Origin: Lactiplantibacillus brownii
GTDB lineage: Bacteria; Bacillota; Bacilli; Lactobacillales; Lactobacillaceae
Direction of reading: 5' to 3'
DNA length: 64,000 nucleotides
NCBI RefSeq assembly: GCF_031085375.1
Contig: NZ_JAVCWF010000001.1
Coordinates: 62,001-126,000, forward strand
Shown: positions 17,152-25,467 of the stretch, piece after piece
Layout of the letters: the number at the start of each line of letters is the position of its first letter
Numbering within the stretch: position 1 is the first letter of the stretch
Translations under genes and position numbers: made by a program
The notes under the pieces: model-generated
Told to the model about the DNA's origin: nothing
The model's input: only the letters and a program-made list of their open reading frames with translations
Databases searched by the model: none

Positions 17152-18657
17152 GTGAACATCGCGGTAAAAATTGGGTCAGCGTTAAAACAATTATTATTAG
17201 CCAGTAATTTAGGCTTAAATAAAAATCACCCGTTGGCGGGTTGGCAAATCTTGACGATTCTGTATCATGATGGTGCTGGCAGTACGCCGATGACGTTGGA
17301 AACGTTGGCGACTAAGTATAATGTCGATTATTTGGATGTTGAAACTCAAGAGGCCCCCATCTCGAATCCGGTTTTAAAAGGGGTATTGGACGTGCTAGAA
17401 GCACAAGCTCATTTAATTGAAGTATCTTCTCGTAAAGTGCGGATGCCGATGAAAAATGGTGTTTATCACAATCAACAATCGTATGTTTATAAGATTACGA
17501 GCTCCGGTATTGAATATTTAACCATGATGCAGCGCGTGGTGGATGCCGAAAATACCGTCACAGCCAATATTAATCGGATTGATGAATATTGTCAGTTAGT
17601 TGACGCATTATCTGCACCAAACTTAACGACTGATAGCACGCAACTTTACAATGATTTTGCCAAGATGTTGACGGCTTACACGGATGTCATGAAAGGGATG
17701 CACAAAGTTGATGATGATTTGAGTGAACTAGCTCATGACTTGGCTTTTAATCATGGTAGTGCGGCCGCAGAGCATCTGCAAACGATGTTGACGGGCAAAG
17801 CAATCCCTGCCTTTAAACAGTTGCTCGGTCAAGCCGGATTAGTCCAAGCGTTGGCCGATAGTGAGGAATTTAGCGCTCAAGTTGCTCGCAGTCAACAGGG
17901 GCGCGACGATTTAGATGCGGCGCACGCGGCCGGAGATGCTGGCAAAATGGTGTTACGATCGCAACGAACTCAGGCCTATGTGCAACGACAATTGCACCAG
18001 TTGGCCTTAAGTTTTAATGCGAGTTCTAGTGCTATTGATAGTAGTTTGGACTCAGTTTTTATGTTATTTCAAACGATTTTAGAGGTCGTTCGATTATTGA
18101 GCCAAGAATATGACCATGTTCAAAGCCAGACGGTGGATGTCAAAGTTTTAAAGGCTAGCCTAGATGATTTGTTGACGAACTACGAGTCATTACGTATTCC
18201 AGCAGCGATCCCACGGCATTTAGCACAAGACCGAATCGTCACGGATGCCAGTGATTTATTACAGGCTACGACGATGGGACCGGTGACTTATGCTTTGAGC
18301 ACCCGCGTCGCAACGGTTGCGACAGCCGCGGATAACCCAACCATTGCGGCCGATGATAAAACGACTGCGCAAACGCTAAAAGCTGGTTTGGTTGAGTTTC
18401 AAAGGTTAGTAATGCGCCAAGCTAACACCGCTATTATTGATCATGATCTGACTTTTACAACGGTTTTGGCACGTGACGAAGTGGCACGGTTATATAGTGC
18501 GACAGGCTATGATCATTATGACAGCTTTGCACCGTTTGGACGTGCGGTTAAAGAGGTTCAAACGTTGCCAAAATCAGCAGCAGTACGGTTACACTGTGCT
18601 GGTGAGCAATATTCAGTTTGGCTACCAAGCGGTTTTAAAGTTGAGTTCGTGGATTAG
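17152..18657 (+). CDS. jetA: Wadjet system protein JetA (kleisin-like)
   Basis: This 501-residue protein has an N-terminal winged-helix-like region (LAGWQILTILYHDG; YVYKITSSGIEYLTMM near residue 120) and a long helical middle, the look of MukF/MksF-type kleisins. It is named JetA from its place ahead of an SMC-like ATPase (JetC) and a toprim-type nuclease (JetD). In Wadjet, JetA bridges the JetC ATPases while the complex extrudes and cleaves closed-circular plasmid DNA. The start is GTG 17152 or 17149 after GGAAGGGGG; spacing favours 17152. It stands 125 bp before jetB, a gap that contains an SOS box, so jetA may be transcribed separately from jetBCD. Confidence 0.75.
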   Translation: MNIAVKIGSALKQLLLASNLGLNKNHPLAGWQILTILYHDGAGSTPMTLETLATKYNVDYLDVETQEAPISNPVLKGVLDVLEAQAHLIEVSSRKVRMPMKNGVYHNQQSYVYKITSSGIEYLTMMQRVVDAENTVTANINRIDEYCQLVDALSAPNLTTDSTQLYNDFAKMLTAYTDVMKGMHKVDDDLSELAHDLAFNHGSAAAEHLQTMLTGKAIPAFKQLLGQAGLVQALADSEEFSAQVARSQQGRDDLDAAHAAGDAGKMVLRSQRTQAYVQRQLHQLALSFNASSSAIDSSLDSVFMLFQTILEVVRLLSQEYDHVQSQTVDVKVLKASLDDLLTNYESLRIPAAIPRHLAQDRIVTDASDLLQATTMGPVTYALSTRVATVATAADNPTIAADDKTTAQTLKAGLVEFQRLVMRQANTAIIDHDLTFTTVLARDEVARLYSATGYDHYDSFAPFGRAVKEVQTLPKSAAVRLHCAGEQYSVWLPSGFKVEFVD

Positions 18658-18679
18658 TTTGTATTATTTGTGTAAATTA

Positions 18680-18693
18680 GGAACATACGTTCG
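18680..18693. promoter_or_regulatory. LexA/DinR-type SOS box before jetB
   Basis: GGAACATACGTTCG matches 13 of 14 positions of the Gram-positive SOS box (CGAACATACGTTCG form of CGAAC-N4-GTTYG), including the full GAAC-N4-GTTC core. It lies in the 125-bp gap between jetA and jetB, about 90 bp before the jetB start and next to a TATATT (18705-18710) that may be the -10. This predicts that jetBCD is repressed by LexA and induced by DNA damage. Confidence 0.65.
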
Positions 18694-18782
18694 ATAAAGT
18701 GTGCTATATTCTAGTTAAGCCAAGCCATGGCGCACAGAAGTCGGTACTAGCTTAAGTCAGTCACTAATTAGCAGGGGGATCA

Positions 18783-19792
18783 ATGAGTAAATTACGACAT
18801 TCTGATCAAGTTATTTTTAATGATTTGATTGATCATCAGGTTTTCACGAGTACTGTCACGACACAAACTTCGCAGAAAACAGCGACCGCCATCGAAACCT
18901 TGAAGCGTCCTGGAACTCTGCAGCGCATCAATCATTTTTTGACGGCGCTAATTGGTCAGCAACCGGAAAATTATCAAGAAAATCTGGTGCTGTTCGTCGG
19001 GACACAGGCTTTGCCGGCTGAAACGGTGCACATTTTATTAGCCACGTTAAAGGCCATTATTAACCTGCCGGAATTACAAAATATGCGCGCCGATCGGGTC
19101 GTATTGGCAGCAACTGTCGTTCGACAAGTTCATAGTGAAGTGACCGCTTGTGATGAGCGGATGATTTTACGTCAAATCAACGCGTTATTTGTCGATCAAT
19201 TGGGATTGCTGACTTTAGATCAACCAGCGACACCCCCACGTGATCAGGCCGGTGAAGTGCAGGATTACTGGGATGTTAGCCCAGATTTTACCTTTGTAAC
19301 GCAGTGTATCGTCGATCAGTTAATGACGAATGCCACCAAGCCAGAACGAACCCCAATTCAGCAGCTTAATTTGCAATTATTGACGCAACGGTTAGTCGTA
19401 AGACTTCATCAGAGTTATGGCAAACTTTGGTTCAGAACCGAACAGAAATTGCTGAACAATGGGCACAATTGGGTCGTTTTGATTTAGAACTTGGCGACGA
19501 CTACGCGCTATTATTGGATACGCAACGGACGCCGAGTGAAGCGAAACCATTCATCATTGCCATTGTGGTTGCCCATGCTCTGGGAAATGCCGGTATCAGG
19601 GAAGCGGAACTGACAGCATTAATCAAGAAAATGATGGCAGGGATGCCGGCCGTGTCAAATGTGACAACGACACAAGTCAAACAAGCATTAGCTGACTATG
19701 ATTTGGTGACCAAAGCAGACGGTTTTATTAGCCCGACCCCGTTGGTTGCGCGTTTTCAAGTTAAGCCTGAGGAGGAAATTTTAAATGACTAG
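18783..19792 (+). pseudogene. jetB: Wadjet system protein JetB (MukE-like), frameshifted
   Basis: The gene starts with ATG 18783 behind GCAGGGGG. Its frame runs 235 codons to a stop at 19487, while the continuation is open in another frame from before 19427 to 19792. Joining them near 19409-19412 with one added base gives ..VVRLHQ followed by ELWQTLVQNRTEIAEQW, a smooth helical sequence of about 336 residues. JetB/MksE proteins are winged-helix partners of the kleisin. The last 8 bp overlap jetC, whose ribosome binding site (GAGGAGGA) lies inside this gene. Either the Wadjet complex lacks an intact JetB in this strain, or the missing base is a sequencing error. The family assignment rests mainly on position. 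Confidence 0.7.
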
Positions 19793-22700
19793 ACAGCAGC
19801 AATTAGTACCAGTAAGCTTTCATCTGCGTAATTTTAATAAGTATACGCAGCTAGACTTGAATGCCTCAGAACGTGGTAATTTAACCTTAATTGGTGAAAA
19901 CGCTGCTGGGAAAACGACCCTGGCAAACTGTTTCTTTCCAATGCTGATTGATGGGTCGATTGCCACACCATCATTTAATCCTGCTAAAGGCACCGATCGT
20001 ATTGATAATCACGGCAAGCCACGCAATAGTGCGCGTGATACGCGAACTTTTGATAGCATGTTTCTTGGTTGGGGGGCCGGAGCCATGAAGGTTCGGACAG
20101 GCTATACATATATGCAGTTGGCCTCGGAACAACGACAAGTTATTTTGGGGATTGGGGCTCACCGCACAGTTGGTGAAAAACGAAAGCCGACTTGGTGGTT
20201 TGTCGTAATTAGTCAGCAAAGTGAGCCATTGACTTTGACAACGACTGATTCAGATGGTAATGGTCTGGCCAAAGACGCCTTCATAGCGGCTAATACAGAC
20301 TTAGGGTCAGATTTAGTGGTGTTTGATCAAGTTGCAGCTTATCAGGAGTATGTGACGAGTAAAGTCTATGGTTTTGATAGTGTCGAAATTTTAGAAAAAT
20401 TGGCGAATGTGTATCGGTTACTGGCTTCACCAATTCTGACCGCGGGTAATGCCCGTTTTACACCAATTCGTGAAGCTTTAAAGAATGCGCAAGCGGGTAT
20501 TGATTCACAAGTGATTGAAGAAGTTGCGGCAAGTCAGCGAGATGTTAATCGGATGAATGGTGTTTTGCAGCGGATCGTCCGAGTTCGAGACCGATTGGCG
20601 CGGATGAAAAAAGAAGTCTTTTGGCGAAACCTAAATCGACTAGATGACAATCAGTTACGAGACTATAACCGGGCTCATCAAAATCTTGAACGTAAGCAGA
20701 CAGCCAAAGCTCATTTTGAAAAGCAAATTAGCACCTTTGTGGAACAGCTTGAATTGCTAGCTGCTAATTTAAAAGCCGCCGAAACCCAACTGGCTGATTT
20801 ACGGCGTGAACAAGCCAAGCAGGATGAGATCAAGGGTCGTCGTAAACAATACGATGATCAAATTAAGACGTTAAAACAACAATTGAAGAGTTTTAAAGCC
20901 CAGCAGCAAAATTTAGCAGAACAACAAGCGAAATTAGTCGCAGCTGAGCAGGAGCAGGCTGGTCTTGAGGCGGATCAGGCACATCTGATCAATCATGATT
21001 TGCGGCCACTGCAAGCTGAGTTAAGTGCTAAAACCGCAGCGCTACCTGCATTAAAAGATGCGTTGGCAGAAGTGGATTTAGCAAAAGTCGTCCAACAATT
21101 AGCGCACTATGTTCAAGAGAATCAGGTGAATCTGAGTAAGTATCAAGCCAATCAAAATGAACAAGCACATTTAAGCCAAGATGTTGAGATTGTTCATGGG
21201 ATTCGGGTTGACTTGGATAGTCGTATTGAGCAACGGGTACAAGGTCCAATGACCAGTCGTTTCAAGACGGGACTTTTAGCTGATAATTTAGATGCCCATA
21301 ATACTGGGGCCGAGAAAATGAACCAGAATTTAGCACCATTATTAATGGAAGCGAAGCGACTCTTAAACGACAATCCTGACTTGCCGGTCCTACTGGATCA
21401 ACCAGAACTATTGGACTGGCTTAAGCAACGGCACAAAGCGTTATCTGTTGTTATGTCTAAGCAAAACAGGCTAGTAAATGCGCTTGATAAATTAAATGAT
21501 CGTGAATTAACGTTGGATGATCAGATCAAGAAACTGCAACAAACGATGCCGAAAAATTATGATGTTGAAACGGAAGTCCAACGAATTGCGACTTTAGTGA
21601 CTCAGCGGGACGCGCTTAAAGTTGATGAAAAAATCAAGCAGCGGGTTCAGCAGGCCGAACAAAACTATCGTCAGCTCACTGACAAGCGTGATGATTTAAA
21701 TAGTCAACGTGCAGCGCTACAAGGCAAAGTGACCAGCGCTGAAGCAGATATTGTTGGCTACCAGGCGGAACTTAAAGCATTGGCTGAGAAGCTAACTTTA
21801 GCGTTAAGAACATTGGCGCCATATTTTCCGGATGAGTTGGATATCGCTAATGTGGCTGAATTAATTAGCTATACACAGCAACATCGTGTAGAAGTTCGAA
21901 ATGCACCTTATGGGGATCTTACCAGCAAAATTAGCAAATTGATTCATCGCAATGATGAAAATGGCATTGACCGTTATGCGATCGATGATTTATTTGAAGC
22001 ACGCAATCACATCAGTGAAGCGAGTGCGATTCATCAACAACGATCTGTTGAAGAGAATGGCATCAAATTTGTCGCTTTTGATATTAATCATGCCCAAGCG
22101 TTAATGGCGGCAGATCAAACTGCGGTGACCAAGGCACTTGAACAATTGAAAGTGGGGAACGATGTGGCCCAAGTTGCTTATCTAGGGGCAGCCACTAATT
22201 TAATTACAACTCAGTATCATTTGATCAATGATTATAATCAAATGCTGTCAGCAGGGGTTAATCGAGAACAAAGTATCAAACTAAAAATTACTTTAACCCC
22301 TTCTGAAGTTGATCCTAAAGTAATTGAAGAGGCTCGCAATCCACGTTTACATGAACGGCCATTACTACTAGCAGAAGTGCAAAAGCGGCTTATGCGATTA
22401 GCTAATGATACAACATTGACTGATGATAACGACTTCATGACTGCTGCTAAAGAATTACTAGATACTCGTCAATGGTCAGCGTTTCAAGTATTGATTAAGC
22501 GTCGACAAAATGGCGAAGATGATTATGAAATCGTGGATGATAAGTTTGTTCAGTCTGGTGGCTCTGGTGCTGAAAAGGCCCAGGCCATGGTATTGCCGCT
22601 ATTGTTGGTTCCTAAAATGTTATTGCAACGAGCGACGGCTAGTGATGCACCTTATTGGGTCATGTTTGATGAATTTGCCGATAAGCTAGATCCAGAAACG

Positions 22701-22916
22701 GCCAAGTTATTTGCTAAGACAATTGCCCGCTTTGGGTTTAATTTTATTGCGACGATGCCAGGTGGGGCACAGAATAAGATCTTAGCAGATGGTGTCGATA
22801 ATATTGCTTATGATGTGATTGCCCCTAAGAATCAAGCAGATGGTCAATTTCATAGAAATATTGTGCGCCAAGCATTGATTTGGCAATTGGAGCGAGCAAA
22901 TGAATCCTTATCGTAA
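19785..22916 (+). CDS. jetC: Wadjet system SMC-like ATPase JetC
   Basis: This 1043-residue ATPase has SMC/MukB architecture: Walker A GENAAGKT at residues 37-44, long coiled coils on both sides of a central hinge-like region (heptad- and Gln/Lys/Ala-rich, about residues 270-420 and 540-690), an ABC signature SGGSGAEKAQA near residue 925, and Walker B YWVMFDEFADKLD near residue 960. In Wadjet, JetC dimers form the DNA loop-extruding motor. The ATG at 19785 overlaps the end of jetB by 8 bp and jetD overlaps its end by 17 bp, so the three are translationally coupled. All ATPase motifs are intact. Confidence 0.88.
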   Translation: MTRQQQLVPVSFHLRNFNKYTQLDLNASERGNLTLIGENAAGKTTLANCFFPMLIDGSIATPSFNPAKGTDRIDNHGKPRNSARDTRTFDSMFLGWGAGAMKVRTGYTYMQLASEQRQVILGIGAHRTVGEKRKPTWWFVVISQQSEPLTLTTTDSDGNGLAKDAFIAANTDLGSDLVVFDQVAAYQEYVTSKVYGFDSVEILEKLANVYRLLASPILTAGNARFTPIREALKNAQAGIDSQVIEEVAASQRDVNRMNGVLQRIVRVRDRLARMKKEVFWRNLNRLDDNQLRDYNRAHQNLERKQTAKAHFEKQISTFVEQLELLAANLKAAETQLADLRREQAKQDEIKGRRKQYDDQIKTLKQQLKSFKAQQQNLAEQQAKLVAAEQEQAGLEADQAHLINHDLRPLQAELSAKTAALPALKDALAEVDLAKVVQQLAHYVQENQVNLSKYQANQNEQAHLSQDVEIVHGIRVDLDSRIEQRVQGPMTSRFKTGLLADNLDAHNTGAEKMNQNLAPLLMEAKRLLNDNPDLPVLLDQPELLDWLKQRHKALSVVMSKQNRLVNALDKLNDRELTLDDQIKKLQQTMPKNYDVETEVQRIATLVTQRDALKVDEKIKQRVQQAEQNYRQLTDKRDDLNSQRAALQGKVTSAEADIVGYQAELKALAEKLTLALRTLAPYFPDELDIANVAELISYTQQHRVEVRNAPYGDLTSKISKLIHRNDENGIDRYAIDDLFEARNHISEASAIHQQRSVEENGIKFVAFDINHAQALMAADQTAVTKALEQLKVGNDVAQVAYLGAATNLITTQYHLINDYNQMLSAGVNREQSIKLKITLTPSEVDPKVIEEARNPRLHERPLLLAEVQKRLMRLANDTTLTDDNDFMTAAKELLDTRQWSAFQVLIKRRQNGEDDYEIVDDKFVQSGGSGAEKAQAMVLPLLLVPKMLLQRATASDAPYWVMFDEFADKLDPETAKLFAKTIARFGFNFIATMPGGAQNKILADGVDNIAYDVIAPKNQADGQFHRNIVRQALIWQLERANESLS

Positions 22917-23709
22917 ACAATACGAGGCACAAACGGGTAAGGTTGTTTCTAAACATGCCCAGCGGCTGGAACCACTATTCACAAAAATTTCGACTGGTGC
23001 CACATTACCCCCACGTGGGCAACAAGCCGTTGATCTGGGCTTTACAGCGCATAGCTTAAATGATCCACGTGAAGATCCAGAAGTTTATCAATACTATCAA
23101 TGGGTATTAGCTAATTTTTTTGAAGATCAAGTAGTCCATGAGTTATCTGCAAAATTGATAGGGGCAACATTTACCGCGGCTAATATTTTTAAGACTGATT
23201 TACCACAACCGATAACGCTTAACCCGTGGCAAATTGAGAAAATGATGGCCTTTCCGTTGGCAACAAAACGTGCGATCATTGTTGAAAATAACGGTGTCTT
23301 TATTTGGTTGTTACATCGTCACCCAGATTGGCCAATGATCAATCAAGCAGGCAATGATTTTAATCAGGCTTATTTAGAAGTGGTCCAGTCACTCGAACAA
23401 CGTCAAGTGGCTTTAACTTATATTGGCGATATTGATAGTCGTGGGATTCAAATGGCGGACTACTTATTTGGTCAGCTTTCAGCGACTACGATTGAAACTT
23501 TTACGGCAATTCAGTCACCAACGACTGTTTTTCAGTGGTTAACGACATTTGGCAAACCCAATGTCAAACGTAGTCGAGATTTGCGAGTGATACAGCCAAC
23601 ATTTCGAAAGGAATTAGATTCCATTAATGTTTTAAAGTGTTTCGTGGAACAGGAGCAATTGATATCGACCTATGAGGCCTTGATTCCAGCTTGGCTCCAG
23701 TCATGTTAA
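22900..23709 (+). CDS. jetD: Wadjet system nuclease subunit JetD (toprim-like)
   Basis: This 269-residue protein shows the toprim pattern used for plasmid cleavage in Wadjet: a catalytic Glu in AIIVENNGVF (about residue 128) and the DxD in YIGDIDSRGIQMADYL (about residue 185). It is shorter than many JetD proteins (about 400), mainly at the N-terminus, so the DNA-binding arm may be reduced. It overlaps jetC by 17 bp. A perfect parS site begins three bases after its stop codon. Its arrangement after a 1043-residue JetC fits one of the less studied Wadjet types; I do not assign the type firmly. Confidence 0.8.
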   Translation: MNPYRKQYEAQTGKVVSKHAQRLEPLFTKISTGATLPPRGQQAVDLGFTAHSLNDPREDPEVYQYYQWVLANFFEDQVVHELSAKLIGATFTAANIFKTDLPQPITLNPWQIEKMMAFPLATKRAIIVENNGVFIWLLHRHPDWPMINQAGNDFNQAYLEVVQSLEQRQVALTYIGDIDSRGIQMADYLFGQLSATTIETFTAIQSPTTVFQWLTTFGKPNVKRSRDLRVIQPTFRKELDSINVLKCFVEQEQLISTYEALIPAWLQSC

Positions 23710-23711
23710 AT

Positions 23712-23727
23712 TGTTTCACGTGAAACA
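23712..23727. other. parS site (ParB/Spo0J binding)
   Basis: TGTTTCACGTGAAACA is the exact 16-bp parS palindrome. It starts three bases after the jetD stop. parS sites cluster around the replication origin, and ParB loaded there helps condense and segregate the chromosome. Confidence 0.92.
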
Positions 23728-23750
23728 ATTGTTACTTAAAAGTGCCATTA

Positions 23751-23798
23751 AATAAGTCATCAAGGAAAATCACTTCCGATTTTCCTTGATGACTTATT
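23751..23798. terminator. Long perfect hairpin, probable bidirectional terminator
   Basis: A 21-bp arm (23751-23771, AATAAGTC...AAAATC) is perfectly complementary to 23778-23798 across a 6-base loop. It follows the Wadjet operon and is flanked by T-rich sequence on the downstream side (ATTTTGATT), so it most likely ends jetBCD transcription. Confidence 0.65.
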
Positions 23799-24000
23799 TT
23801 GATTGTTGTGAAAATTATTAGCTGTTGCTGTTTCAACGCGTATCCAGTAACTCATTTATCGGAAATAGCCCCAATATCATTGAATTGAAACCGGTTAAGC
23901 GAATTTGATGTAATTCATTTAAGATTACGGTATTATAGGCTAACTAAATAGATTGTGTGCGAGTGATAATGACCGCAGAATTGGGAAGGGGGTTAGTAGA

Positions 24001-24897
24001 TTGGATTTCAAACAATTGCAGTATTATTTGATGATTGCAGATTTAAAGAACATGACACAGGCAGCTGCAAAATTACATGTTGCTCAGCCTTATTTAAGCC
24101 GCCAATTAAAACAGTTAGAGCAAGAATTAGGGGTAACGTTACTCAACCGAACGACTCGTGAAATGCAACTAACTTCGGCTGGACGGGTATTGCAGCAACG
24201 GGCCCGAGAGTTATTAGCCTTGCGTCAACAATCCATCCATGAAATTACCTCAGTTCGTGATGGTCAGACGGGAACGGTGAAAATTGGGGTGGTTGCCTCC
24301 ATTAATAATGGTATTATTCCAGCTTGGTTGGCCCAGTATCATCGCCATTATCCAGGGGTACAATTCTTAATTGAGGAACGTCCAAGTAGTGAAATTGTTA
24401 AAATGTTGCGAGAGCAGCGCATTGAGCTGGGAATTATGCGAACGGCTAAACCGTTGTCCGGTTTTCAACAATTAGAATTGCCTACAGTGCCAATTGTGAT
24501 GGTTGGGCGGCAATTGATTGCGTCAGAAAAACTGGCACATACGGGCATTCAGATTCTAAAGAACCAACCCCTGTTAGTGCATCGTTATCATGTCGACTTA
24601 ATTACTAAACTCTGTCATCAAGCTGGCTTCGAACCGATTTTTCTGGCGCAAGTCGACAATTCATTAACCTTATTACGGCTTGCAAATCAAGGCATCGGTG
24701 TTGCACTGATTCCACAGGATTGGTTAGATCTGGTACGAATGAGTCATTTACAGGCGCAAACCCTTGCCATTCCAGAATTGACCAGACCCACAACGGTTAT
24801 TTGGCAAACGTCACGATTATCATTAGTTGGGCGGCGCTTTGTCGAGTTAATCGACTCGCAGCGAATAAAAATCAATTCGAACATACGTTTGCCATGA
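24001..24897 (+). CDS. LysR-family transcriptional regulator
   Basis: This 298-residue regulator has an N-terminal winged helix-turn-helix (residues about 1-60: MTQAAAKLHVAQPYLSRQLKQLE) and a C-terminal periplasmic-binding-like effector domain (from about residue 90, TVKIGVVASINN). The start is TTG 24001, preceded by GGGAAGGGGG; the frame is open upstream to 23953 but without a matching ribosome binding site. LysR proteins usually regulate a neighbouring gene, and the flavin-oxidase-like gene at 24954 is the obvious candidate. Its last codons contain an SOS box and the -35 of that gene. The effector ligand is unknown. Confidence 0.88.
   Translation: MDFKQLQYYLMIADLKNMTQAAAKLHVAQPYLSRQLKQLEQELGVTLLNRTTREMQLTSAGRVLQQRARELLALRQQSIHEITSVRDGQTGTVKIGVVASINNGIIPAWLAQYHRHYPGVQFLIEERPSSEIVKMLREQRIELGIMRTAKPLSGFQQLELPTVPIVMVGRQLIASEKLAHTGIQILKNQPLLVHRYHVDLITKLCHQAGFEPIFLAQVDNSLTLLRLANQGIGVALIPQDWLDLVRMSHLQAQTLAIPELTRPTTVIWQTSRLSLVGRRFVELIDSQRIKINSNIRLP
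24878..24891. promoter_or_regulatory. LexA/DinR-type SOS box over the promoter of the gene at 24954
   Basis: CGAACATACGTTTG fits the Gram-positive SOS consensus (CGAAC-N4-GTTYG) at every fixed position. Its last three bases overlap the -35 hexamer (TTGCCA, 24889-24894) of the promoter for the downstream gene, an ideal place for a repressor. It lies within the final codons of the LysR gene. Confidence 0.7.
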
Positions 24898-24916
24898 ACG
24901 TAAACTAGCGTATAAT
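24889..24916 (+). promoter_or_regulatory. Promoter of the pyridoxamine-oxidase-like gene
   Basis: TTGCCA (24889-24894), 16 bp, TATAAT (24911-24916). The start codon is at 24954 with GGAAGG and GAGGA in front. The -35 overlaps an SOS box. Confidence 0.65.
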
Positions 24917-24953
24917 AGATAGTAACAATTAGTTAAAGGGAAGGTGTAGAGGA

Positions 24954-25385
24954 ATGGATCTGACAACTTTACAACATGTCGTGACGATGACCAATAAAAT
25001 TGCGTTAAGTACGGCTCTGGACAATCAGGCGGACGTCAAAATTGTTAATTTCGTCTGGTATCCAGCACAGCCAGCGACGCTATATTTTTCATCGGTCAAG
25101 GATAGTGCGGCTTTGACTACTTATGCGCAAAATCCAGATGTGGCGTTTATTTCGGTGCCAAATGATACCGCTGTAGGAAATCCATATATCCGGGCACAAC
25201 ACGTGAAATTAGAACGTTCTGAAAAGACGATGGCAGAGCTATTGCCACGGTATTTAGAAACGGTGCCTAATTATCAAAAAGTTTGGGATCTTATTGGTCC
25301 AAAACTGGTGGTCTTTGAACTTAAACTCAAAGACTTGTACGTTGATCCGGGCCTGGGTCAAAATAAAGGAACCATGCATTTTTAA
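24954..25385 (+). CDS. Pyridoxamine 5'-phosphate oxidase family protein
   Basis: This 143-residue protein matches the split-barrel flavin-binding family: ALSTALDNQADVKIVNFVW and PATLYFSSVKDS in the first half are the usual beta strands, and GNPYIRAQ fits the phosphate-binding region. Members reduce or bind flavin-linked substrates such as F420/FMN-dependent oxidoreductions; the true pyridoxamine oxidase is longer, so that reaction is unlikely. It sits after a LysR gene in the same direction and its promoter carries an SOS box, which suggests DNA-damage induction. It ends at a strong terminator shared with the convergent peptide-binding gene. Confidence 0.7.
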   Translation: MDLTTLQHVVTMTNKIALSTALDNQADVKIVNFVWYPAQPATLYFSSVKDSAALTTYAQNPDVAFISVPNDTAVGNPYIRAQHVKLERSEKTMAELLPRYLETVPNYQKVWDLIGPKLVVFELKLKDLYVDPGLGQNKGTMHF

Positions 25386-25411
25386 AATAAGCTTTAACAA
25401 ACGAATTGGCT

Positions 25412-25467
25412 AAAAAGCACAATCGGTACCAGCGGGTTAAAACCGTTGGTATCGATTGTGCTTTTTT
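25412..25467. terminator. Bidirectional terminator between convergent genes
   Basis: AAAAAGCACAATCG..CCA at 25413 onward pairs with TGG..CGATTGTGCTTTTTTT up to 25468. A- and T-runs on the two sides let it stop transcription both from the flavin-oxidase-like gene and from the peptide-binding gene, whose stop codon it touches. Confidence 0.8.

Noticed and set aside
24954..25385. Pyridoxamine 5'-phosphate oxidase in vitamin B6 synthesis
   Set aside because: The protein is only 143 residues and lacks the longer C-terminal part of the true enzyme, so only the fold family is called.
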